Source of the DNA: a bacterium | GTDB lineage: Bacteria; Patescibacteriota; Gracilibacteria; Absconditabacterales; Absconditicoccaceae | Assembly: GCA_020627925.1 (NCBI GenBank) | Contig: JAHDFY010000003.1 | Span: forward strand, 62,001 to 126,000 | Length of the DNA stretch: 64,000 bases | Reading direction: 5' to 3' | Shown here: positions 1 to 9,058 of the stretch, in pieces | Layout: every line of letters begins with the position of its first letter | Position numbering within the stretch: the first letter of the stretch is position 1 | Program-made: the position numbers and the translations under genes | The notes under the pieces: generated by a model | Seen by the model: only the letters and a program-made list of their open reading frames with translations | What the model was told of the DNA's origin: nothing | Database searches by the model: none

Positions 1-878
1 GTACTTACATTAAAAACAAAGTTAAGCACAGCATTACCCATCACAGGATCGCTTACTCACAGGAAGGTTTGTGTCAACCAAATGTACGGCCAAAACAAAA
101 CAATTCCAATCACAGCAGAGATCACATTAAACATAACTTGTGCCAAAGCCAATTGCCTTTTTATTGTTTTTCCTCCGAGAGAAGCCAAGACACCCGTAAA
201 GGTTGTTCCAATATTTGCACCCATCACAATGGCAATAGACGCAGGAAAATCAATAACTCCTGAGTTGATTGCTGCTAAGGTAAGTACTCATATGGCACTA
301 CTTGATTGTAAAACAACGGTGACCAAAATACCAATAAGGAAAAAAAGAGGTAGACCAAATTGAGCGTATTGCGCCAAATCAAATGTTTGCTGTAGCATTT
401 CAACGCTTTCTTTCATGAAATCTAGTCACAAGAAGAGTAGTCCAAATCCAACAAGCAATGTTGACCATTGTTTTCCTGTTTTTCCTTTGGTAAACAAAAG
501 GCTAATTCATCCTATTGCAAGAATAGGAAAAGCAAATGTAGCAATTTTGAATTCTCCAAATCACAACCGAGCGACGAGCAACGAGGTAAAAGTAGTACCA
601 ATATTAGCTCCGATGAGCACTCCTATGGCATTACTTAATCTCATAATTCCTGCTCCCACAAAGGCAATTGCGATCAAAGAAACTAAACTACTACTTTGTA
701 ATAGTGCGGTTACTAATGTTCCCACGAGTATAGAATTCCAAGCATTGTTGGTATAGTGGTGAAGTACTTCTTTGAATTTTTCTCATCACAAAAAACGTAA
801 TGAGGATTCAAAGGTATGCATACCAAACAAAAAGATTCCAATTCACGCTCAGAGCATCCAAATATCGACTGTTTGCAT
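1..878 (-). CDS. Na+/phosphate cotransporter (NptA/PF02690 family), 3' end cut by window edge
   Basis: The first 292 residues of a polytopic membrane protein that imports phosphate with sodium. The sequence shows the family's internal duplication: a QSSS motif followed by GANIGTTFT occurs twice, once in each half. The start is ATG at 878 (MQTVDIWML...), giving the usual N-terminal helix with a FLFGMHTFE-type segment. Several in-frame TGAs must be read as Gly (for example in LRFLGGEK and ARLGFGE); read as stops they would break the protein. The C-terminal part, which often carries a PhoU-like domain, lies outside the window. It is divergent from the gene at 1056. The nearby VTC/DUF4956 genes suggest a phosphate-storage theme. 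Family call is secure; exact substrate is inferred. Confidence 0.85.
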
Positions 879-1055
879 TACAGATTGGCTAATAAATAAG
901 GCACCAGAATAGTAGTCATACAAAACACATTTTCAAAACTATTACTTATTAATTCATATGAATGTCAAAGAAAATGTGATATAGCATGCCCAAACAGATT
1001 GAAAGATGGCATCTATTACGTACAATGAAATCAGTATTTATACTTTGTCTTCATC

Positions 1056-1349
1056 ATGAAAGTAAAAGATTATCTTATTCAAACATTAGAACTAATCAAA
1101 ATGGAGCGGCCTGTGGCAACACCATTGATCAAATTGATCAAAGAAGACGTCTTAGACAAAGAAGCTCTAGGAACGGTCAAACAAATTCTCATCGGAGCAA
1201 TGAAGCTTATTGTCGACAAAGATAAGGCGACGAAGCTGCAAAAATCAATCGATCTTATAGAAAAAATCCAAAAAAGAGAAGAGCAATCAATTCTCAATGA
1301 TAAATCAGAACTTGATGCGCTTGAAGCAGAAATCAATAGCTTGGACTAA
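1056..1349 (+). CDS. Small helical hypothetical protein
   Basis: A 97-residue, charged, probably all-helical protein (MKVKDYLIQTLELI...). It has heptad-like Lys/Glu-rich stretches in the second half (KIQKREEQSILNDKSELDALEAE), suggesting a short coiled coil. It has no signal peptide or membrane segment. It stands alone on the plus strand and is followed 18 bp later by a strong hairpin terminator, which supports a real transcription unit. It contains only two glycines, so it gives no information on the TGA code. I do not recognise the family. Confidence 0.6.
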   Translation: MKVKDYLIQTLELIKMERPVATPLIKLIKEDVLDKEALGTVKQILIGAMKLIVDKDKATKLQKSIDLIEKIQKREEQSILNDKSELDALEAEINSLD

Positions 1350-1367
1350 CAATGTTCATACAAAAAT

Positions 1368-1401
1368 AAAAAAGCCCATGTCTTTATGCGGGGCTTTTTT
1401 T
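1368..1401. terminator. Bidirectional hairpin terminator
   Basis: The inverted repeat AAAAAAGCCC/GGGCTTTTTT flanks a 13-nt loop, with A and T runs on both sides. It ends the plus-strand gene at 1056-1349. The last codons and TAA stop (1384-1386) of the convergent VTC gene lie inside it. Confidence 0.8.
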
Positions 1402-2166
1402 GATACGATTGGTGTATTTTATTAGTTGTTTGAAGCGATTATGTTTGCTCTTATAGAGCATGATGCTAGCTAAGCAATACTTACTACATGTTCCTATTGT
1501 TCTGATTCATAGTGTTTTCAAAAGATATTTACTAGGGGAGTGATTCATGTCGCTCTTGCTTTCGATGATAATAGCATTCGTGAGCGGATGGCTTCACGTT
1601 TTACCATAAAAGTTGATAGCAAAATCAATGGTAACCCTTTCGTGGTTTTGTTTGTGTACAAGTGTTATTCTTTGGTATTGAATACGAAGAGAATTGCTTA
1701 TTTTTTGTGCAAATGGCTTATTATATTGCTGTTGATACTTTTCAGACAAGAAATTGAACATTGTGTCTGTTAGTTTCCCGTGATTGTGACGAGCAACAGG
1801 TAATCTATATTTGAATGTTTTTGTTCATTTTTTTAGTTTAACTTCAAAATAAGTCAAATCTGGGTCATTGACATATGCTCTGGTTCTCATTTTGGCTCTA
1901 TGTCTTTTTCCTTGGTGGTGTTGGTGATGAGATCGCAAATGATCAGTATCAAAATAACAACTATCATAAGTAAAAACAGAAACTCCATCAATCTCCAATA
2001 AATCATAATCATCCAAAAAAAGCTTCAACACATCAGGAAGCTTTTTTTGATGAATGAGATATTTGGTCTCTTTTCTTTTGAGAAAGTTTGAGCGTTTTTT
2101 GAGTGCTGCAAGAGAAAGAGAATCATACTGACGGAGAATCTTGTCCATGGCAGTGAGTAAATGCAA
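1384..2166 (-). CDS. VTC-domain polyphosphate polymerase-like protein
   Basis: A 260-residue protein of the VTC superfamily, whose members make inorganic polyphosphate from ATP or act on triphosphate in a tunnel-shaped fold. Visible signatures are RKETKYLI near residue 30 (the basic entry strand), YFDTDHLRSHHQ, KMRTRAYV, FEVKLKKG and, near the C-terminus, EIESKS-type and CSKYC motifs. TGA must be read as Gly after FEVKLKK and in three later places to reach the conserved C-terminal half. Its start is 10 bp downstream of the DUF4956 gene, a pairing often seen for these two families. Polyphosphate synthesis is inferred from the family. Confidence 0.82.
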
Positions 2167-2175
2167 AATAACTGT

Positions 2176-2760
2176 TTATGATTTGTAAGTAATTCGCATA
2201 TGGGTGCTGTCTTTGATTGAATCTATTTCAACGATAGTGTAATCAGTTACTTCGACATTGAGTAGGGTACTCAAATGTTCTTTGGTTGTTTCTGGTTCGT
2301 TAAATAATGTCGCAGGTATTGCATCAAGCTTGTAGAGAACTTTTGATTCTGCATGGCTGAAAATGACAGGATTGTCAAACACATACGTCAAAAAAAGGAG
2401 AACAATGTTGATAGCGATCAGTATCATGAGATGTCCATCAGCAACCATTCCATTGATCAAAGACAAACTCATCGCCGCAAAAAAGTAGGTAATCTCTATT
2501 TTGCTAAATGTATCACTTCTCAACCTAATCAAAGAAAGAATACCAAAAATAGCAAAACCTAAGCTAATAACGGCATCATTTCTAATCAGAAAAAATACAA
2601 CAGTAAACAAGAATATTCCAAACAACGTGTAGGTAACAAATCCTTGTTTGTCATGGTGTCTTTTGTAGAACAAAAAGTATGTAAGAACAAAAAGACTGGC
2701 AAGATTAATCAAAAAGAGCGATCAAAATTGGACAAGCAATTCCTGTGCTGATAATAACAT
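2176..2760 (-). CDS. DUF4956 membrane protein
   Basis: A 194-residue protein with about four hydrophobic helices in its first two thirds (FVLTYFLFY, FGIFLFTVVFFLI, ISLGFAIFGILSLIRLRSD, LMILIAINIVLLFLTYVF) and a soluble C-terminal tail. The RLRSDTFSKIEITYFF stretch and overall plan match DUF4956. The start ATG at 2760 is reached only by reading one upstream TGA as Gly (VQFGSLFL). It begins 6 bp after the M16 peptidase stop and is followed by the VTC gene, so the three probably form one operon. DUF4956 members commonly accompany VTC-domain proteins; their role is unknown. Confidence 0.8.
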
Positions 2761-2766
2761 GAAAAT

Positions 2767-3990
2767 TTATTCAACATAAAATAGATAACGATTGTCTTGA
2801 TGAAGGTGGTGAGCAACTTGCTGCACCTCTTGCAATGTAAGATTTTTGTAGGTTGCAATGATATCATCAAGTGTTTCAATGTTTCAGTAGATAAGATACT
2901 GATTACCCAAGAAGGAAGCAAGTGAATCTGAGGTCTCAATCCCCATTTGAAGACTTCCTATGCGATATCATTTTGCATTATCAAATTCTTCTTGCGAAAT
3001 GTCTCCCGTCGCTATTTGATCGAGCTCCTTATTGATTTGTTCTACACCAGAATCAAATCTTTCTTTATCAATTCATGCACCGATAGAAAAATTTCCATCA
3101 AACTGTTGTGGACGGTGAGACGCTCCAATATAATAACACAATCCTTGTTTTTCTCTAATATTTTGGAAAAGTCTTGAAGACATATTTCCTCCCAAGATGG
3201 TCGAAAAAAGAGAAGCAGCAAATCTTTGTTTGCTTTTTCCACTAAATCCGGGTGCCGAAAAAATTAAATGGTTTTGTTGTGTTTCTTTTTTGTATGAGTG
3301 GACTTTTTCTTGGGGAAGTGTTCTGGTATAGGCTGGCTGCTGTCACGTTTTTTTGTCAGGAAGTCTCGCGAAAAGATTCTCAATGAGCGCTATGATTCCT
3401 TCTTTGTCGCTTATTTTCCCTGCAACAACAATAAGTAAATTATCTTTGGTGTACAAAGCATTTTTATGATCAAAAAGATCTTTTTGTGTGAATTTTTTGA
3501 CATTTTCTTCAGGTCCAAGTACGCTCCATCCATAGCTTGAGTCTCCTATGTATCGTTGTTTCCATTTGTCATAGGCTACTGAACGAGGATTGTCGTTATA
3601 CATTTTGATTTCTTGAATAACCACTCATTTTTCTCTTTCCATTTCAGGTTCTAGGAATTGCGAATCAACGAGCATATCAGAAAGAACATCTAATGCTTTT
3701 GGTGCAAATTCAGGGGCACATTTGACATAATAACCAGCATAGATACCTCCTGTGTAAGCATTAAACTCGCCACCAAAATTCTCAACAGCCTGCGCAACGC
3801 TCATAGGGGTCGGATATTTTTTTCCTCCTTTAAAAAACATATGTTCAAGAAAATGACTGATTCCGTTGTTTTCTCTCGTTTCATAAATGTTACCAGCTTT
3901 GACCATGACTTCTATTGTAATCGAGTGGGTATCATTCATTGGTGCAAAAATACAATCAATGCCATTTACTTTTTGTATCGTGTAATCCAT
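2767..3990 (-). CDS. M16 family zinc metallopeptidase (processing-protease-like)
   Basis: A 407-residue member of the insulinase/pitrilysin family. The inverted zinc motif HFLEH is at residues 46-50, and the downstream acidic ligand region is EMEREKGVVIQEIKMYNDNP, where TGA supplies the Gly. A second, non-catalytic M16 domain follows, and the length fits a single two-domain subunit. It has no signal peptide. It is the first gene of a likely operon with DUF4956 and VTC. A TATACT -10 hexamer ends only 14 nt upstream of the ATG. The natural substrate cannot be told from sequence. Confidence 0.9.
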
Positions 3991-4004
3991 AGAGGAGAAG
4001 TAGT

Positions 4005-4010
4005 AGTATA
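4005..4010 (-). promoter_or_regulatory. -10 box close to the M16 peptidase start
   Basis: Minus-strand TATACT, 14 nt upstream of the ATG at 3990. With transcription starting about 7 nt downstream, the 5' leader would be only a few bases and has no Shine-Dalgarno sequence. No convincing -35 box was seen. Confidence 0.4.
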
Positions 4011-4130
4011 AAATTTGCTAGAAACCATAATATATTTTCTCCTAACCGCAGCAAGTAAAAGTTGTGAGAAAATTGAAATACTAAATCGCTTTAAAATTCT
4101 AGAAATTTATTTATAACTATTGATGTTGAC

Positions 4131-4442
4131 GTGTGGGTAGTTTTTGGAGAAAATCATCCTATATTATCCATATGGAAAAGACCAGTTGATGATTGATCTA
4201 ATGATGCTATAGAAACTTGGTTTTTTTAATCCTCAAAACCATGATTTATTGAATTCTTTATTCACACTAAGTACGGTAAAATAAGTTTTTTAGAACCAGA
4301 TGAAAGCTTAGTCATTCCTGAGTTTGAATTGCAAAAAATACGAAAAAGATTTACAAAAACTAACGACGAATTTATTGCTTCACTAAATCTTTTTTTAAGA
4401 AATAATTCTCACAAGGATTTTCATGTGAGGCTATACTTATAA
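4131..4442 (+). pseudogene. Possible decayed small gene with an in-frame TAA
   Basis: One reading frame gives protein-like sequence (VWVVFGENHPILSIWKRPVDDG...), then TAA at 4227-4229 after a run of seven Ts, then more protein-like sequence in the same frame (PGFIEFF...SFLEPDESLVIPEFEL...) up to TAA at 4440. Both halves use TGA where Gly fits. No ATG or ribosome-binding signal lies ahead of it; GTG at 4131 is the only possible start. I do not recognise the family. It may be a relic with a nonsense mutation, or chance. Confidence 0.3.
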
Positions 4443-4454
4443 GTCTCATATGGG

Positions 4455-4473
4455 AATCTCATAAGAGATTTTT
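4455..4473 (+). terminator. Short hairpin with T-run
   Basis: AATCTC/GAGATT with a 4-nt loop followed by five Ts. It lies just downstream of the possible pseudogene and upstream of the gyrB promoter. Confidence 0.4.
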
Positions 4474-4526
4474 CATTTGAGTGTATGTGATTTTTGTTTG
4501 TTATCAACCTGTTCTCTCAAAAAACC

Positions 4527-4554
4527 TTTACAATGCAAATGTGATTACTATACA
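4527..4554 (+). promoter_or_regulatory. Candidate gyrB promoter
   Basis: TTTACA (-35), 16-bp spacer, TATACA (-10). Predicted transcription start is near 4561, giving a leader of about 65 nt that contains a hairpin with a T-run before the gyrB ATG at 4625. Confidence 0.45.
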
Positions 4555-4581
4555 TATACATGAATAATTGACGCAAACTTG

Positions 4582-4603
4582 AATGGGTCAGACTCATTTT
4601 TTT
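4582..4603 (+). terminator. Possible attenuator in the gyrB leader
   Basis: A 7-bp stem (AATGGGT/ACTCATT, one G-U pair) with a 3-nt loop is followed directly by seven Ts. It lies between the candidate promoter and the gyrB start and has no other gene to terminate, so it may act as an attenuator. Confidence 0.4.
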
Positions 4604-4624
4604 ACATTTCATTCGAAAAATTGA

Positions 4625-6541
4625 ATGGCAGACATTACGACAGACACTAATTATGACGCCTCGCAGATTAAGGTATTAGAATGACTAGAACCGGTAAGAC
4701 AAAGACCTGGTATGTATATTGGATCAACAGATATTGTCGGTCTACATCATATGATTCAGGAAATTGTCGACAATGGTGTAGATGAAGCACTTGCTGGTCA
4801 CTGTGACGCTATTACACTTATTCTTCACGAAGATAATTCAGTAACGGTACACGATAATGGGCGTGGAATTCCTGTAGACAAACACCCAAAAACAGGAAAA
4901 TCTGCACTAGAAACAGTTTTTACTGTACTCCATGCGTGAGGTAAGTTTGAAAAAAGTGCTTATAAAATCTCTGGAGGTTTGCACGGAGTTGGTTCGTCGG
5001 TAGTAAATGCTCTTTCTGATCGATTGGAAGCGACTATTCACAAGAATGGAAAAATTTACCGTCAAAGATATGAAAAAGGAGTTCCATGTGGAGATGTAGA
5101 AGTGATTGGAGAATCTGATAAAAATGGAACATCGGTAAGTTTTAAAGCGGACAATACTGTTTTTGAAGTAGAAGAATATATCGAAGCAACAGAAATTGCT
5201 AGAATGAGACGTGGAGCTTATCTAACACCTGGTGTAACCTTTACTATTATCAATGAAAAAACAGGTTTCAAAAAGAGATTTTGTTATGAAGGTGGAATAA
5301 AAACATGGCTGAACGCTGTCGTGTGAGAGCAAGAAAGAATCGCGTCAATGCACTATGTCAACGTTGAGTGAAAAGATTGTTTGACAGAAATTGCTTTCCA
5401 ATTCGTAAACTCTGCAAACGATAATATCCAATCATTCGTAAACAATATCCCAACTGTCGATGGGGGAACACATGTGCTTGGTTTCAAATCAGCCTTGCTC
5501 ACCAAGGTAAACGAAATGGCAAAAGAAAAAGGAAAAATCCACAAAAAAATCGGAGAATTCCAATATTCTGATATTACTGACGGTCTGTATGCTATCGTGA
5601 CAGTAAAAATTCCAGAACCACAATTCCAAGGACAAACCAAAGGAAAACTTGGAAATAGTTATGTTCGTAGACAAGTAGAAAAAGCATGTTATGAATACTT
5701 GACCAACTATTTTGAAGAAAACGAAGAAGAATTTGATAGAATTTTTGAAAAGATTGAGCTTGCTGCAAGAGCAAGAATGGCTGCAAGAATAGCAAAAGAA
5801 ACAGTAATGAGAAAAAATGTTCTTGCTGGAGGAGTATTGCCAGGTAAATTATCAGACTGTCGTAGAAAAGGAAAACAAGACACAGAATTGTACATTGTGG
5901 AGGGAGATTCGGCGTGATGATCTGCAAAACAAGGTCGTGACAGTGAATTTCAAGCTATTTTACCACTGAGAGGTAAAGTACTCAATACAGAGCAGGCACA
6001 TATCCAAAAAATACTTGCAAATAAAGAAGTGAAATCATTACTTACTGCTATTGGTTGCGGTCTCAAAGATTCGTATGATGAAGAAGCACTAAGATATGAT
6101 AGAATTATTATTATGACGGATGCCGATGTCGATGGTGCACATATTAGAACACTACTATTGACCTTCTTCTATCGTTACATGAAGCCGCTTATCGAGCATG
6201 GGCACCTTTATGTTGCTTGTCCTCCTCTGTATAAGCTGACACAAGGAAAAAAGGAAATATATACCTATCCACCAATGGATCTTGATCAAGCTCTCAAAGC
6301 TCATAACATCAATACAGAGCAAAAATTTGATGCGCAAAGATTTAAAGGTTTGGGAGAAATGAATGCCGAACAGCTATGGGATACAACAATGGACCCAGAG
6401 AATAGAAAGCTAAATAAAGTTACTATTGATGATGCTGAAGAGGCCGACAGATTATTTAGAATTCTTATGGGAGAAGACGTAAGTTTAAGAAAACATTTCA
6501 TCTTAACTCATGCAAAAGACGTTAAAGAACTAGATGTATAA
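4625..6541 (+). CDS. gyrB: DNA gyrase subunit B
   Basis: A 638-residue type IIA topoisomerase ATPase subunit. In order: [16 protein letters not shown] (residues about 20-35, start of the GHKL ATPase), [23 protein letters not shown], the transducer region, the TOPRIM start EGDSAGGSAKQGRD (about 425), DADVDGAHI (about 500, metal-binding acidic residues) and RFKGLGEMN near the C-terminus. Both Gly codons of SAGGSAK are TGA, and at least four other TGAs are read through. With GyrA it introduces negative supercoils. The ATG at 4625 is chosen because it immediately precedes the conserved N-terminal block; no Shine-Dalgarno is present. ParE is possible, but the RGKVLN-type TOPRIM context and single-copy location fit GyrB. 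Confidence 0.95.
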
Positions 6542-6555
6542 AAAATAGTATCATG

Positions 6556-6586
6556 ACAAAAAGACAGATTTATTCTGTCTTTTTGT
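6556..6586 (+). terminator. gyrB terminator
   Basis: A perfect 13-bp stem ACAAAAAGACAGA/TCTGTCTTTTTGT with a 5-nt loop, starting 15 bp after the gyrB stop. Confidence 0.85.
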
Positions 6587-6653
6587 ATATAAGTGTTGTT
6601 TTAATGAGGATTTATCTGTATACTTTTCATACGATTTAAAAAGTCCTGTGAAA

Positions 6654-8639
6654 ATGAACGAAATAGTATGAAGTAGTGTCTCTATCGAGAATACATGAGC
6701 AGAAACTCCAAAACATAATAATGCTGTCGATGCAACAGTAGTCAATTTTTCTAAAACCACTTCTTCTTATGATACTTCTACGCTAACACTCACTAACTGG
6801 AGAGATATTAGTAAAGACAATAATGAAAAAACAACTATGGTTGATGCAGATAATGTTGCTCCAATTTCCTATGGTGAGATGAAACAAGTGCTGTATGATC
6901 TCCTCAGTGAAAAAAATGACCGTTTTCGTTATTTTGAAAACCTAACATTTACTCCAAAATTAATCAAAAAATTTCAAGAACATATTTTCCCTAGTGCATT
7001 CAGTTTTACCGAAGAATACCTAGAATTTGACACAAAAGACATTCTGTCAGATTCACCCAAGATGGCTGAGTATAGAACACTTTTTCCTGATTTCTTATCT
7101 GTTGAAAATGCAGAGCAATGCGCACATTTTATGGATGGAGAAGAAAAAATTATAGGTTTTATTAACTCGCTTGTAGATACAAAACATGAATGACTATCCA
7201 AAAATGATAAGGTAAAAAACACAAAGAGAGCGATCTTGTTTTTCTCTTTATGGGCTATGATGAATTTTTATAGCCAGTATGAGCAAATAGAAGAATCATT
7301 TAAAGAATACCAAGAGAGTATCCAAAATGAATTTATGCCTTATTTGGAATCAAAATACCCAGGAATTTCTTCTAAGGTGATACTAATGTTTAGAAGAAAA
7401 TCAGATCGAAGAATTATTAGTAAGCTTCTTCGTAAAGCAAGTACAAACCCAGAAGACGTTATGGCTGATTTATTTTGAAGTCGCATTATTGTCTGCGAAG
7501 AAAGTCATGAAGAAGCAAATAGGATAATAAAAGTATTTATGGAAGAGTTTTTTGGCTTTTATCATAAAAAAAGAATAATTTCTCCTCATTTTGAAAACCG
7601 ATGAGGGCTTCCATCTACTGATTTTTTGGATATAGTTAGTACTTGTATTCGTCAAAGAAATAAAGATAATCTCAATCGTTATTTTTCAACACCAACATAC
7701 AAAGAGAAACATAATAAAAATTTTATAACAACAAAATTAGAGTGGGAGTGGTGTTCTTTTTTGGGTGAAAAATTTGGCTGTGAAACACAATTTGAAAAAG
7801 TTGTGGGTTCAGCAGATGATTACACAACATCAGGGAATGAAGATGCGTTTAATTCTCATATCTTTTATGAAATAGGAGGAACTGAAAACTTCCTTTTGAG
7901 GAAAATGCTGACCACTCATTATGATAGAATACTGAAGAGGATCAAAAAAGGATTAGTACAACATTATTTTAAGCATATCGATTACATCAAAAAAAACATA
8001 ACAGAAAAAAACACCGATCTAAAAAACAAAGTCATTTATATGACTAATGGAGTTATTGACTTTACTTCCTATGATTGGAGCAACGCATCACACAAAATTG
8101 ATCATATATACTTTTGTGAAAAAAGAAAAGGTATCTTCCTTGATAAGGTAATGGTGTGGTCACAAGAGCAACATCAAAAGAAGAAAGATTGACGATTGGA
8201 CGGAGAAGATTTTGCAAACACCACAACAAATCCCGATGTTTTGCTTTCAATTCTTGCTAATGAATTTGTTGCTAATGGTATAAAAAGGGGAAACTTTGCA
8301 CCTGCATTACAATATAAAGCGAATCCGCAGGAAAGCGAAAATGCATTGTTGCCAGAAAAATCACTTCTTGTATCCCCAAAGCATCTTACCAATCATAGAA
8401 CAAATAGATGGAAACTTCACCAAGAGGTTTATGGTAAGTTATTGATTTGTTTAACAGAAAAGTATGCAGAACAAGTAGAGGATATGCGTGAGTATGACAA
8501 AGACCTTTATTATGAAGTACGTAAAATCCTCAACTCTGCGACAATAGAAAATTATCTTTCTGTAGACGATTATGTGCAGGTTGTAACAAAGATAGAAGAA
8601 TATTCTCATAAGAATAAAAATCATAAACCCTCAATTTAA
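6654..8639 (+). CDS. Large protein with a possible RelA/SpoT-like nucleotidyltransferase region
   Basis: A 661-residue soluble protein assembled by reading at least six in-frame TGAs as Gly; the start ATG is at 6654. The middle (about residues 245-290) reads FRRKSDRRIISKLLRK...VMADLFGSRIIV. This resembles the RelA/SpoT synthetase core, where a basic stretch and SK(L)..K precede the D-h-h-G-x-R-h strand. Further on, CETQFEKV followed by AFNSHIFYEI is placed like the ExQ and HxxY elements of (p)ppGpp synthetases. The N-terminal 180 residues and the C-terminal third are unlike anything I recognise. It follows the gyrB terminator. The enzymatic call is a motif-level inference. Confidence 0.55.
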
Positions 8640-8712
8640 ATACATTTCTCTTGCAATTGCTTCTCATATTGGTATTGTAGTAACGCATTTAATCTTGTAA
8701 AACAAATAATAT

Positions 8713-8991
8713 ATGAAACAACCTTTGGATGAATGGTTGACTTTATTAGCATCAGTGCTAGTAAAAGTAGATGATGTTCAAGACATGAAAGGAACATTAC
8801 TCGATCTTCTAACACCTCAGGAGATTGTTGCATTGTGAGAAAGAATTCAAATTCTAAAGCATCTGAGAGACGGAATGACTCAAAGAAAAGTCGCTGAAAA
8901 AATGTGAATCTCCGTTACAACAGTAAATAGAGGAGCAAGAGTACTAAAATTCGGTACAGGAGCTGCAGAAAAATATATACTAGAAGATTAA
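8713..8991 (+). CDS. TrpR/YerC-family transcriptional regulator
   Basis: A 92-residue DNA-binding protein. The N-terminal helices contain LLTPQEIVALGERIQIL, as in TrpR-like proteins. The helix-turn-helix is TQRKVAEKMGISVTTVNRGARVLKFG, with TGA as the turn glycine (KMGIS). It matches the YerC/YecD branch of the Trp-repressor superfamily in length and layout. No tryptophan biosynthesis gene is nearby, so the ligand and targets are unknown. It starts 73 bp after the RelA-like gene and converges on uvrB across a strong terminator. Confidence 0.85.
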
Positions 8992-8995
8992 CCAA

Positions 8996-9030
8996 AAAAA
9001 ACTACAAGCAACAGCTGCTTGTAGTTTTTT
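8996..9030. terminator. Bidirectional terminator between trpR-like gene and uvrB
   Basis: A 15-bp stem AAAAAACTACAAGCA/TGCTTGTAGTTTTTT with loop ACAGC, carrying A and T runs on both sides. It serves both convergent genes. Confidence 0.85.
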
Positions 9031-9058
9031 AATTTGTGTGACACAAAATAATGTATAA

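Noticed and set aside
1079-1336. Minus-strand Ser-rich frame opposite the gene at 1056
   Set aside because: Mirror of the plus-strand gene, which has a sensible start and its own terminator.
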